Below are positions 53,438 through 64,000 of a stretch of DNA of 64,000 bases, piece by piece. Made by a program: the position numbers and the translations under genes. The DNA lies in the NCBI GenBank assembly GCA_907165275.2, contig OU015659.1, forward strand, positions 1,096,501 through 1,160,500, given 5' to 3'. The notes under the pieces were generated by a model that was not told the DNA's origin, did not search any database, and was given only the letters and a program-made list of their open reading frames with translations. Source of the DNA: Zygaena filipendulae (taxonomy: Eukaryota; Arthropoda; Insecta; Lepidoptera; Zygaenidae). Within the stretch, counting starts at the first letter, position 1. The number at the start of each line of letters is the position of its first letter.

Positions 53438-55599
53438 AGACGCCTGAGCATTTGCTATATCAACTCCTGGTGTTACATGTTGCTCTGTCATCATCTTCAT
53501 CTCATATTTTTGCACGGTAGCAAATATTTCCGATTTAGCCAAATGTAGATAATATTGATTCAAACCCTTTAATGTGGGCGCAATGCCATTTAAAAAAGCA
53601 TCGACCGGGTGCTGCGTGAGCACCGCACGGGCTTGAATTTTTTGTAAAACATGTTCCATTAACGAATTTGCTGCTGTTTCTTGTGCAACATTTTTTTCAC
53701 CTTTTATCTTTTCTGAAGGAGATGGACTGGATAGGTGGCTTGTGGGAGTGGATACATCAGGTATAGGTGTACTGGAAATAGATGCAAAATTTTGTGTCTG
53801 ATTGTCTTCTTCATCTTCTACTTGTAATTCTAAATATTCTTCCAGTGGATCCACACTTTCCTTTCTTTTTCGTTGTATGAAATATTTTTGCATGAAATTC
53901 ATTTGTTCGTGGTACTTGTATAATTTAACATTGGACCTTTTTTGTCCACTTAAAGCATCTGTTTTCTTCAAAGATTTTCGATAGTTATCTCTTATGTTGT
54001 TCCACCGTGCTTTGCATGTTTTACCTGCGAGGAAAATAGATAACACTGTACTTAATGCTGTTGTAATGCAATGTAAACTTTGGGTTTATACCTAAATTTA
54101 CTATGATAGCATTTCAGAGTCCGTCTTTAATGCACTATTGAGAATTTTATTATGGAAATGACAGGCTTGCCATGGCAAAATTGTCAATAATATGGTTAAG
54201 TAGGTACTAGGTAGGCAGCGTTTTAAGTCAGAGAATCGTTTAAAAACCATTTTAATTCAGAAGCCGGGCCAGTAGGTAGCCTGGCAAGAATACCAAAATT
54301 TGATTGTTTTACCTTGTTTGATTAAAATAAAGCACATTTCTATTTTCTTTACACCCCGCCGGTAGGTATATTTTCTTCATGGCTCTGATTAGGCTGGGAA
54401 TGGCCTCTAAAAATCATAATATGTATATCTGAATCACTGGTTTCAATAGCAAAATATGGTACGGAACTCTAAAATCACGTGTAATATTACATAATATAAT
54501 AGTTTTTAAGGTATACATTTTCGAATAAGAAGGTAGGTAAGTAAATATTGATCTGTTGAGTGCTTATAGGTTAGTAGGTACAGTATCTATACATATAAAT
54601 AAATTGAAGTGTCTGTTTGGACACAGATAAGCAATAGTGTGTTAACCCATACTGGAGAAATTTTGAGTAAATCGTGTTTTAAAAGATGACGCCATTTTGT
54701 GTCAACGTTTTTTATGTTAAATATTTAGTTACATATTTAAGCAATGTAATAAGGTAAACACATAATTAAAAAACGTTCCCTAACTCTCGATAAATCGTTC
54801 TGTATCAATAACTTAATTTTGTGGGTTAACATGTTATTGCTTATCTGCGTCCGTTTGTAATTCCAAATTAGCAGCTTTTCACTAAATAATAATTTTTATC
54901 TGTCTGTTTGTTCCGGCTAATCTCTGAAACGGCTGGACCGATTTTAACGGAACTCACTGGCAGATAGCTGATGTTACAAGGAGTAACTTAGGCTACTTTT
55001 ACTTTAGAAAAAAATACTTCCCAAGGGAATTCCGAAATTCACGCGGGTGAAACCGCGGGACATAGCTAGTATCCCATAAATACAGGAACATATCACACCG
55101 ATCTCATTAGCCCCAAACGTACAATTTAATTACTTGTGCCATGCTATGGGCGCTAACTGCTATACGATAGATATAAACAAACTAGTTGAGCCCCGCGGTT
55201 TCACCCGCGTTAATTTCAGAGTTCCCGCGGGAATTCCGGGATAAAAAGTACCCTATGTGTTAATATGATGTATAAGCTATATTATTGTAAAGTTTCATTT
55301 AAATCCATCCAGTAGTTTTTGCGTGAAAGAGTAACAAACATCCATCCATCCATACATTCTTACAAACTTTCGCGTTTATAATATTAGTAGGAATAGTAGG
55401 ATACCTACATAGCTAGATAAATAAAGTATTAAATCTATATGAAGGTTGGTCTTGGTACCTACTTACCGTCTAACTTTATTTGTGCTCCTATTTCTTTCCA
55501 CAAATTGGTTTTGTATTTCGCATCCATGTATTTTGTATGAGACAAATCATACAAAACCCTATTTTCACGAACCAATTGTATCAATCGCTCGTCGTCCAT
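53390..55599 (-). CDS. MADF/Myb-like DNA-binding protein, Harbinger partner gene (two exons)
   Basis: Exon 1 (55599-55467) starts MDDERLIQLVRENRVLYDLS; exon 2 (54024-53390) continues across a phase-1 GT-AG intron with KTCKARWNNIRDNYRKSLKK, giving 255 aa. Residues about 4-95 form a MADF domain (a Myb/SANT-related DNA-binding fold: ERLIQLV, Y, W..I, C..RW..IRD.Y). An acidic Ser/Thr/Pro linker follows, and a BESS-like segment lies near 180-220 (HPVDAFLNGIAPTLKGLN). The last 18 or so residues (from QASSPMVQG to the stop) are encoded by hAT-like repeat sequence, so the original C-terminus appears to have been replaced. It lies inside a Harbinger element whose transposase is dead. It could be a transposon partner protein, or a gene on its way to domestication. 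Confidence 0.8.
54598..55072 (+). repeat. 'cggctaatctctga' tail repeat interrupted by a TIR element
   Basis: 'aaattgaagtgtctgttt' is split from 'gtttgtaattccaaattagcagc' by the TIR element at 54619-54852; the continuous version is at 63741-63780. The copy goes on through 'tgttccggctaatctctgaaacggctgg' to 'gggtgaaaccgcgggacatagctagt'. It lies in the MADF gene's intron. Confidence 0.85.
54619..54852. mobile_element. Short TIR element (MITE), copy 3, target duplication GTTT
   Basis: The ends are GGACACAGATAAGCAATAGT and the inverted ATTGCTTATCTGCGTCC, flanked by GTTT (54615-54618 and 54853-54856). The paralogous unoccupied site at 63751-63765 has a single GTTT, which confirms both the boundaries and the 4-bp duplication. 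Confidence 0.93.
55180..55395 (+). repeat. SINE/LINE-tail copy inside the Harbinger element
   Basis: The copy begins 'cccgcggtttcacccgcgttaatttcagagttcccgcggg' and ends with 'cgcgtttataatattagtagg'. It lies in the intron of the MADF gene, 72 nt short of the exon 1 donor. Confidence 0.75.
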
Positions 55600-57429
55600 T
55601 TTGTTTCCGACGCCCCAGCGTTCGTGATCCGACAAAAAATATCGTCAACGAATACGTCCGTGATCGCCGGTGTTGGCACTGTCACTGAGAGCACTGTGTC
55701 GTCACTGACACTGACAACTTGACAAGTGGAGATACGTTCATTCATAGATAATGTAGGTACGCAAGAATATTTCGCACTGTGCCGGAACTGTGCCGGGTAT
55801 GTGAATCGACCTAAATTGTTTGATTATTGTGTTGATTTTGTAAATTTTATAGATATTTACATATCTAAAATTATTATTTACAACATTCCAATGCAATAAA
55901 AATATTCCACATTTATGACTTTGTTATCTATTGTTTCTCATGTTCAGATCTGGTGATAATCTGCAAAAATAAATCGAATTCATTCGCTTTTGGTTTTTAA
56001 TTTCTCTCAAATAACGTCCGAAGTTAATTTTTCAAGAGAAACAACGATGGTAAGAAAATAAAATATATTATAACAATAAACAAAATAAATAACATTACAG
56101 CAAATCTTTCTCATCTGCTGTTATTTCGATTCCCTTTTAACTGACGGACCCAAGCTATGAACGGTAGCGGATTTCAGATAAAGGTTTATGACAATTTTCT
56201 GAAAACCTATACCTAGTTAAAACAATCACAAATGATCCTAGTTCTGATGTTACTTAAAATAATTTTAAAGAGAAACAGGGCTTAATAGGCTATTTGACTA
56301 AATTTTTATTTTCAATCCGTCCTGTGGATTCATAAAAAATATTAGACACGTAGGTATTTTTCTTTTTTTACGTAGGTAAGCAAAAAATAATAAGCAGGTA
56401 CAGTTCTTTCCTAGTTATGACGTTACAAGCCCCCACTTCTAAACTTTAATGCGCTTTATCCAAGTATATTTTCATTAATTTGAAAAAGCATAACATAATA
56501 ATAATAATAAATTCTTTATTTGCATAAGACATAGCTTGTAATGATGGTACATAATATAAGAGTAAAATTGTCCTCATGTTCTGTCATTAGGTGACATGCA
56601 AAATTATCAAATTAAATCATCAGCTTTAAATTTAAGAAATTAAATTGCATTAAATCAAAATATTACATTAAAAAAGATAATAAAAAAAAATAACAGTAAA
56701 AATATTTTTAAGAAAAATAGTTCACTTAATTATTATTAACAAAATTAATTTAAGTCAATTTAAACTTCTGTTCAGGTAGTGCCTATTATTTTTTTATCAT
56801 CTAACTGACGGACTAAATAGGATTAATAGTTTCAATTAGTCCTGTCGGTGTTTGCATTTATTGTTGTATTGTCGTCTTCACCTTATATCTATCATAATAC
56901 CAGGTCGTCGCCCCAAGGGTATATCTGGGAAGACCCTTATATGTAGATGCAGGAGAGACGCGGGCCCTCTGATGTTTTAGACACCGGCTCTCCCAGCGAC
57001 ATCAATAAGGCGATCATCCGCCGGGTGTTTCGATGGAACGCGTTGGATTACTGTCAAAGATTTAACATTGCGTCGTTGCAACAGTTATAATTTGATCGTT
57101 TAAGCATCAATTAGTCATAGCACAGCTTACCGCCCGCTCCCCGCTCCCCGCCAGCGACCCCTAGTGCCGAAGCACGCCAATCCCGACCATTTACTTTAAA
57201 TCGTAAATACGACGCGAGGATTTTGTCTTTGTGCTGCGTTCGAAGCGGTCGAGTTACTCGTGTGCAAATGCATTATCAATATCACGTTGAACACAGAGCC
57301 CTTATTCTCTAGGACCGACAAATGAAATTGTTTGATCGCGAGGGAAAAACAATTATGGCGGCGTCTTATCTTAACACGGCGTGTTATGGTCATAGTGAAT
57401 AAAGGCCTAGTAAGTATTAAATATTTATC

Positions 57430-57790
57430 ATCATCATACTAGCTGAAAGACGTCCACTGCCGCCCCCGATGATCGCCACAACGATAGGTCCTATGCTTAT
57501 CGTATTCATTGGCGTCCCGTGACCTTCACCAAATCGTCGACCCGCCATGTCGCGGGCCTATCCTCGCTGCGTCTTTCGGTTCGGGGTCACCACTCGAAAA
57601 CTTTCTTGTGACGTGCCCCGCCCACTGCCACTTAAGGTTTGAGCTATAAGTACATTGGGCTACGTCGGTAATCTTGGTTAGTCTTCGGATTTCCTAATTT
57701 CTGAATCGATCCCCTAATATTAATTCCGAGAATAGCCCTCTCATAGCACTTTAACCTTGAGCCTTCTTATGAGACCCATAGTGAGCTCTT
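57430..57790 (-). pseudogene. Degenerate LINE ORF C-terminus
   Basis: On the - strand one frame reads WRVDDLVKVTG, followed by stops where intact relatives read W.R.A.DR and LWRS.GEAYV. An upstream frame retains TRKFSSGDPEPKDAAR. It is a decayed relative of 15195-15358, longer at its 5' side. Confidence 0.7.
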
Positions 57791-58259
57791 GATATTACCT
57801 TGATATCAATGATTTCATTTCGTTAAAAAATAACTCGGTGGGCGATTGCACTCGCTTGACAACTGGTACGTATACATACAAAATATGTTTCAAGTAACTT
57901 GCGCTGTTTGAACGCAGCACAAAACTAAATCCCGGTTAAAATTCAGAGAGCTAAGCCGCTCTGATAAATGGGTGCGCGTCTCATCGCGACATCTATTATG
58001 TATAGTAAATAACTCGACAAATATACGTTAATTTGTTACGTTCCGATTGCGGAGCTAAAAGCCCGTCTGATTTGTGGTTTCGCGTTATCTTTGTGGGCGG
58101 TGCTCTTTTGTTTTAGTTAACTTCGCTTTATTCTCTACATTATTATTATTAAATATTGTTTTTGTTACGCATAACAAATTAAAAGACAGAAATAAGGTAC
58201 CAACATACAAGATTCGGTGTCAAAAAACCCGTCACCTGACCATTGGATTTAGAAGGCTT

Positions 58260-58770
58260 CAGGGGCGTCTTAACCATATGCGGCGCCCGGGTGCGGAATG
58301 GGGATGTGGACTACTTTTGGAAATCAAAATTCTAATTAGTCCGTCAGTTAGAAAATAAAAAAAAAACAATAGACACGTATTTTTTGCTTTTTTAAATAAA
58401 TTAAAATATACAGAGATAAAGCGCATTAAAGTTTAGGGTGAGGGGGTCGTGACGTCACTAACCGCAAAACCGCCATACAAACTGTCAGAATAGTGACGTC
58501 ACGCGAAATTTCAACTCAATATATCGCCGTTATTTTTTGGTTACGTAAAAAAAGAAAAAATACGTGTCCAATATTTTTTAATAATCTACAAGACGGACTA
58601 AAAAATAACAATTAGTCAACATGCCCATTGTAGTTGGGTAAGGTAAGTAGGTAGGTAGGTACTATCTACCACCAGATTCATTCAGATGTTGATCGCCCCG
58701 CGCCCGGCCCGGCTGGCGATGGCGCCCTGGAGCGGCCGCACCCAGCGCTCCTATGGGAAAGACGCCCCTG
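58260..58770. mobile_element. hAT-like non-autonomous element with nested insertion
   Basis: The ends CAGGGGCGTC (58260-58269) and GACGCCCCTG (58761-58770) are perfect inverted repeats, and GAAGGCTT flanks both sides (58252-58259 and 58771-58778): the 8-bp duplication and CAG start typical of hAT. About 337 bp in the middle (58296-58632) is the TGACGTCA-bearing element, so the unoccupied hAT element would be about 175 bp. Confidence 0.88.
58296..58632 (+). mobile_element. TGACGTCA-bearing TIR element nested in the hAT-like element
   Basis: It begins AATGGGGATGTGGACTAC and ends with the inverted GTCAACATGCCCATT. Further shared blocks are 'aattagtccgtcagttag' and 'atctacaagacggacta'. Two palindromes, GTGACGTCACTAAC and GTGACGTCACGCG, are present. 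Confidence 0.85.
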
Positions 58771-60079
58771 GAAGGCTTTACAATGTCTTATGTCGTAATA
58801 TTTTACGACACCTAATATGCAAAGTACCTAGTTGACAGTCTGCGCCACTTCGAATTTCTCACTAAAGTTGACTCAGGTCACGTTCCCTTAAAATATGAAA
58901 TATTTTAAGATTAACTAGCTGTCCCCTACAGTTTCACCCGCGGTAGTTTTGGAGTTCCCGCGGGAATTTCAGAATAAGATATATAGAAACCTTCCTCATG
59001 AATTAATTACTCTATCGTTGAAAACCGCATGAAAATCCGTTGCGTAGTTTTAAAGGTCGTACGTATACAACCAACTTTGACAAAAATTATACACCTAAAC
59101 CTTCCTCATGAAACACTTTATCTATCTACATAATATAAACCGCATGAAAATCCGTTCAGTAGTTTTGGAGTTCATCGCGAACAGACAGACAGACGCGGCG
59201 GATAACTTTGTTTTATACTTACTTGTACGTACTCAATATTATATTACTCTTATCCAATAAGTCCCTCGTATAACCCTATTTATGGATATAGAAGGAAAAG
59301 GAAGTAATTACTCCTCAGCAAAGGGTAGGTAATAAAACAAGAAGTACCTAAGGTACTTCACAACCAATAGAAGGAATGCTACGTGTAGGTATTTTATGTG
59401 AACAAATGCTATACAATCGATAGAAAACGTTATTGGGAACATTTCTTACTATTACAAATGCGAATATGGGTCAACCGATCATTACAAAACTTTTGATAGA
59501 CGCGTTGTCAGGCGTACCAAAAGGTCCGAAAGGACACAGGGTACTTTTTACCCCGGAATTCCCGCGGGAACTCCGAAATGTACGCGGATGAAAAAGCTAG
59601 TTAAAAAATAATACTGTTAAACGCTGTACCTTTAGATAATAATAGGCATTATCACTGAATTTTTACTTTTTAGTTTGTCTCGTAAAAAATATCAGACACC
59701 TCCTCATCATCCTACCTACCTAATTAAGAAAATAACGGCAATAGATACACTTTATACTTAGTTATGACGTCGCTTTAATGTGTTTTATCTAATTATTTTA
59801 ATAAGTCGAAAAAGAAAAAAAAATATGTGTCTATAATTTTTTTTACTAACTGACGGACTAAATGCGTAAAAAATATACATGGTACAAATATATACATATT
59901 ACATTAAAAATGCCATTCGCGTTCAGAACACGTAGCAATGTGTAGGTACCACGCAAGTAACGGCTGTATACAATAATTTACGTGGCGGTAGTACCTAACT
60001 ATTGTGCTTATTGTTCTAAGAGCTGGCTACAAAAATTTACCGTTACAACTTACAAGGTACAAGGAAAATTTATACCTAA

Positions 60080-60255
60080 AATTTTAACCGCGTTAGGGCG
60101 GCGCCACAGTCTCGGTGGCGGCAGTGGCGGCGGCAGCGGCAAAAACAAATGGTAGACAACATAAGAAGTTGGCCACAGCTCGCGCCGATTTTGCCGCCGC
60201 CGCCGCCACCGCCTCCGCCACCGCCTCCCAACCACAGTTGGTGACCCAAAAACTA
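60080..60255. repeat. GC-rich inverted structure (GGCGGC-type arms)
   Basis: GTGGCGGCAGTGGCGGCGGC with AGCGGCAAAAA (about 60112-60145) faces TTTTGCCGCCGCCGCCGCCA, then 'ccgcctccgccaccgcctccc' (about 60188-60230). It is conspicuous against AT-rich surroundings and probably the terminal repeats of a small element, followed by a duplicated GTTTGGTGACCCAAA-like motif. Confidence 0.5.
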
Positions 60256-61699
60256 CCAGTTTGGTGACCCAAATAAAAAAAAAATGAGTAAGTATCTATT
60301 GAAAGAGAGAAAGCGTATTAAACAAAGAAACTCACGTTATTTATGCGAAAGCTCGATTGACAGAAGTCAGATTGATGTCTGAAATCGTAGGTAGGTAGGT
60401 AGATACCTACGCAAATTGAAATACAATTTTTTTGCTTTATTACTTAAGTATATTTACAAAAACAATATTAATGCAAAGTTTCAGTTTTATCAGGATTTTT
60501 CTCTAAAAAATCCTAGTGTTTGAATTGCAAAAATTTTAGAATATTTTATGCCCAAAATGATTTTAGGCATGAATTATTGTAGTCCTTTGGCAAGTCCACT
60601 TTTTGTCACTGGCTCTCGGTCTATATGGTGTTCGCGCGAAGAGTTAAGGGTGCGCGCGTGAAGTGTTCACTGCGGGATGAACCGTGTATTTATACCGCCC
60701 ATCCATTCAACTGGGCAACGTAGATATTTTACAACTAAACCCCGTTTTAAAGAGACTCTCTTAATACAAAACTACATATAAACTATCGGATTTGAGAAAG
60801 TCGAAAAGTTTATTGAAAACAGCCCCCTTGGCCAAGTTTACAATCAAGTGGTGACGAAAAATTGGACTTTTGAGTCGACGATTTTTCGTGATCACGTGAC
60901 AATGTGACGACAAGTTCCTTAGTTTGCTATTACGATAACCATTAGATTGTCATTTTGGCTAAGGGGGCACGAAAGCCATGAGAAATATGAAAATTGTAAG
61001 AAATACTTAATATATTATAGTATACTAGCTGTGCCTCGCGGTTTCACCCCCGCGAGTTTCATAATTCCATCAGGAACTATTTTTTTCTATAATAAAAGTA
61101 GCCTATGTTACTCCTTATAATATTAGCTATCTGCCAGTGAAAGTCCCGTTAAAATCGGTCCAGCCGTTTCAGAGATTAGCCGGAACAAACATTTAGTGAA
61201 TTTTTTTTTAAATTGTTTTTTTTATGTAAGTACCGTATATTCTTCGATATACATTGAGTGAAAAGCCGTTAATTTGGAATTACAAATATATGCAATAGAT
61301 TAAAAATGAATTCATTAGCTATATTTTTGTGTGCACTGACGCTTGATTGAGATAGGATAGGTAGAGTGTACTGTATATACCTATAGTCTATGAAAAGAAT
61401 TTCAAGTGAAACTAATAGAGACTCTGAGTCATAAATTGCAATTGTTTGATGTCAACATCATCACACATTTGCTAATCCCACTTCTGAAAATTCTTAACAC
61501 CAACATAGCCTTGAAATTTGAATAGAACATTTTTAGTTATAATAATATATACAAATTAAATTCGGTCAAAAAACCCTCCCTGCCAGCGTAACTGTGCGTA
61601 TTCCTTCATTTGAATAAAGCAAATAGGGCGGACACGGGGTGAAATTAATTATGCGAAACTTGTGACAGTGGCGTCACTTATTTAAGCTGGTGTTAATTA

Positions 61700-62100
61700 A
61701 GTTCGCTCGTGAAATTACGGTTATGTTGTTTCTAGGGTGAAATGGCTGTGATTTTTTTAAATTAAGCCATCCGGATGTGAAATGAGTCTCCGTTTTTTGG
61801 TGGGCGGTTCCCTAAACACCGCTTGTGGGCATCAAATAAGTATAATCGACCTTTTGATTGTCTCCATAGGTGTGAGTTTTCAGTGAACCAGTGAAGCGGT
61901 TTCCTGGGCTCCACACACGTTTTCGATTGCTTCCTACCTACGTGTGCAGATTTCCTCTCGATGTTTTCCATCATCGCAACGCCTGTGTCTTTGAGTCGTA
62001 CTTACATACTTACTTCAAAAAGATCCTACGTAATGATCGAGTCCCTTTGAATGAGGGGCGAATTCTACCGCTAGACTACCGCGGCTCGTAGAGGCCATGT
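61700..62100 (-). repeat. Candidate tRNA-derived SINE
   Basis: Read on the - strand from 62100, GCGGTAGTCTAGCGGTAGAA resembles a tRNA A-box region and is followed by a degenerate B box (GGACTCGATCATT). The body has 'catcgagaggaaatctgcac', a motif common in lepidopteran repeats. The 3' limit is uncertain. Confidence 0.45.
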
Positions 62101-63740
62101 GTAAAATGGATAAAAAAAAAGTTAATATTTCATGACCACGTGACATAACCATAAGTTCTTTGGTTTTTTATAGCGATAACCACCCATAACCACCCAGAAA
62201 CATAGGTTAAAGATTACTAACTTGGCGGCTGGTGAGCTGCTATAATTCAATAGAAATTGTAGTCAAAATTTTATAATTATTACATAGAATTCCTATCGCG
62301 ACCATATTAAAAATAAGTTATTATATACTACAGCTACATTCAAGTTATTAAAAATAGAAATACTCTAGCGTTGATTTTTCTAAAAGAATTGTGAACATTG
62401 AAAATGCCCGAGTTGTCAGTAACTAAGTGAGAGACACAGCGGAGAGTTTGAGATATTGTTGACGTTACAAAGCGAGTGGGAGTGGGGCTGCTGCGGAATG
62501 TGCACTGAAGATACCAGGCGCTGATAAAAACGTGAGGACGTGTAAGTGCACTTGCAATGCACAAGCGAGCAATAACCGTACAAAAAATGGATTTCCGTAT
62601 ATAGAATCTCTTGTGCAATTATCTTGCTCTGGTAGTTAATTGTAAAGTTTTAACATTTTACAGACTCCGCAGCAGATTGCACAGAAAAAAATAATAACTG
62701 ACAGACGAATTACGACTGGAAAACTACAACAATATTTTTCGAATTCACTTTATTTTTCGACAAAATCGCCGCAATGTATTAAGTGTTCTAGCCATAGAGT
62801 TGATAAATGGAACGGATCGTCGTCACATAAACCTATTTAAAGGATTTTTAAGCATACAAAAACACGTAACGGACTAAGCTATCCGACAAAAGTTTCACTG
62901 TAAAATGTTCCGCCAAATACACGTCATTTATCAAAAATATTGTATATTCTTTACAAAATATCATTGAAAAAACAAATTGACTTAGGTTAGTACTTGGGGT
63001 ATTCGATTCAATCGATCTTGTGAATCAATAGAAATTAAAAATATGTAAAGCAGGTTAAAACGTTATCGTTAAAATTATTGGCGAGATAAGAAATGTGCCT
63101 GCGTGTTGTTTACGGTTTGGTTTTGGCCATGGGTTTTGGCAGATTCGTTCCGAAATACAATACCTAGCACGATCGGCCCATAAATGCTTACCAAGCAGTA
63201 AGTGCGTATCAGCTTTGGTGATAATTTAAAATGTAAAGGTAATTAGGTATGAGAGGAATGTCGTGTTATAAACTGCGAACTTTGGGGTTGGACTCAATTT
63301 CACATAATCTGAATTTATTACTGTGATGACGTTTTGGCGAGCCGACCCACCACGTGATGGAATGCTCGTTGCTTTTTTAGAGTATCGTGACATTTATCTC
63401 CAACATTTTATTTGTTGTGAAGCAAAAAAAAAACACGCATAGAAAACATTTTTCGTTAGAACCTTTTTTCTATGTAGGATGTTTCTTTTTAAAGTGTCTG
63501 CTACTACGGCTGTCGATAGATACCCAATGTGTGTTCTGTGATTTTTTGTTGTCTAACAAGTATTTATTTTATGGTGTTTGGAAAATTTTAATCGTTCAGA
63601 GTAAGTATTTTTTAAGATTTTTGACTTGACCCCTTACGAGAGGCACCCAGCACATGCATGGATATAAAAGGTAATTAAAAAACCGTAGGTGACCATGAGG
63701 CGGCGCGGCGGAGCAATGAAAATGTATACATAAAAATAAA

Positions 63741-64000
63741 TAAAATTGAAGTGTCTGTTTGTAATTTCAAATTAACAGCCTTTCACTAAATGCATACGAA
63801 AGTATTACATCGAAAAATCAATTTTTAAATTTTTTTCTGTCTGTCTGTCTGTTTGTTTCGGCTAATCTCTGAAACGGCTGGACTGATTTTGACTGGACTT
63901 TCAATCGCAGACAGCTAATATTATAAGGAGTAACTTAGGCTACTTTTATCCCGGAATTCCCGCGGGAACTCCGAAACTAACGCGGGTGAAACCGCGGGGA
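63741..64000 (+). repeat. 'cggctaatctctga' tail repeat, cut by the window edge
   Basis: An uninterrupted copy from 'aaaattgaagtgtctgtttgtaatttcaaattaac' to 'aacgcgggtgaaaccgcgggga' at the last base. It provides the unoccupied version of the site where the 54619-54852 element inserted. Confidence 0.85.

Larger units (their letters stand above)
52215..55811. mobile_element. PIF/Harbinger-type DNA transposon, 3.6 kb, transposase decayed
   Basis: The left end GGTCGATTCACACACATCAG and the inverted right end GGTCGATTCACATACCCGGC share 12 terminal bases; a second shared block, CACAGTTCCGGCA, lies inside both. TAA flanks each end (52212-52214 and 55812-55814), the target duplication typical of PIF/Harbinger. 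TCAGTG/CTTCAG motifs recur just inside both ends (52230-52380; inverted as CACTGA at 55680-55725). Inside are a + strand transposase remnant (about 52505-52731) and a - strand two-exon MADF gene, the two-protein layout known for Harbinger elements. It also contains a TIR element (54619-54852), repeat tails (54598-55072 and 55180-55390) and a hAT-like insert (about 53213-53437). Confidence 0.85.
55812..64000. other. Gene-free right flank of the window
   Basis: No coding exon of a host gene can be supported. Listed separately are a LINE ORF tail, a hAT-like element with a nested element, a GC-rich inverted structure and a SINE. Also present: the TGACGTCA element (56290-56465 plus 56790-56835, split by an AT-rich insert; and 59660-59875), tail repeats (58915-59225 on +, 59440-59605 on -, 61025-61300 on -, 63741-64000 on +) and AT-rich sequence without recognisable content (62105-63640). 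Confidence 0.5.

Overview
The window is animal nuclear DNA, almost certainly from a moth or butterfly (Lepidoptera). It is AT-rich, its genes are split by canonical GT-AG introns, and the introns and intergenic DNA are crowded with short interspersed repeats of the kind typical of Lepidoptera: ends with 'cccgcggtttcacccgcg' and 'gggaattcc', tRNA-derived SINE heads, and 5'-truncated LINE tails. Nothing bacterial or viral is present apart from retroelements.

Three host genes can be assembled exon by exon, with splice phases that agree throughout. (1) On the + strand, 2951-10737, is a winged eye (wge)/BAHCC1/TNRC18-type chromatin protein: a long charged region with an AT-hook, a Tudor-like module, and a C-terminal BAH domain. 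A 3' UTR of about 2.1 kb follows. (2) On the - strand, 16935-21907, is a seven-exon flavin-containing monooxygenase of about 427 aa with the FAD, NADPH and FMO-identifying motifs. (3) On the + strand, about 26240-50507, is a 13-exon SLC26A11-type sulfate/anion transporter with a C-terminal STAS domain. Its short first coding exon at 26240-26273 is an inference: the phase matches and the total becomes 606 aa, which I recall as the length of human SLC26A11. If it is right, the first intron is 16.3 kb.

Mobile DNA explains most of the rest. SLC26A11 intron 1 holds a Gypsy-type LTR retrotransposon (27865-34325, LTRs only 102 bp, target duplication ACTGT). It is broken by two in-frame stops and by a nested, 5'-truncated Jockey-like LINE (29878-31878, - strand, 13-bp target duplication). 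At 52215-55811 lies a PIF/Harbinger-type DNA transposon (TIR GGTCGATTCACA, target duplication TAA). Its transposase is reduced to a decayed N-terminal piece, while its two-exon MADF/Myb-like partner gene is open from start to stop. Several small non-autonomous families recur: a 225-234 bp TIR element with 4-bp duplications (three copies, one with a paralogous empty site inside the window), a TIR element carrying TGACGTCA palindromes, a hAT-like element with another element nested in it, and a 371-bp foldback with 143-bp arms that are 141/143 identical, sitting in an SLC26A11 intron.

The host genes show no sign of working together. The most interesting material is the interplay of transposons and genes: the Harbinger remnant with a surviving partner gene, the near-perfect foldback inside a transcribed intron, the partial exon copy inside a wge intron, and the repeat that begins 12 nt inside an FMO intron.
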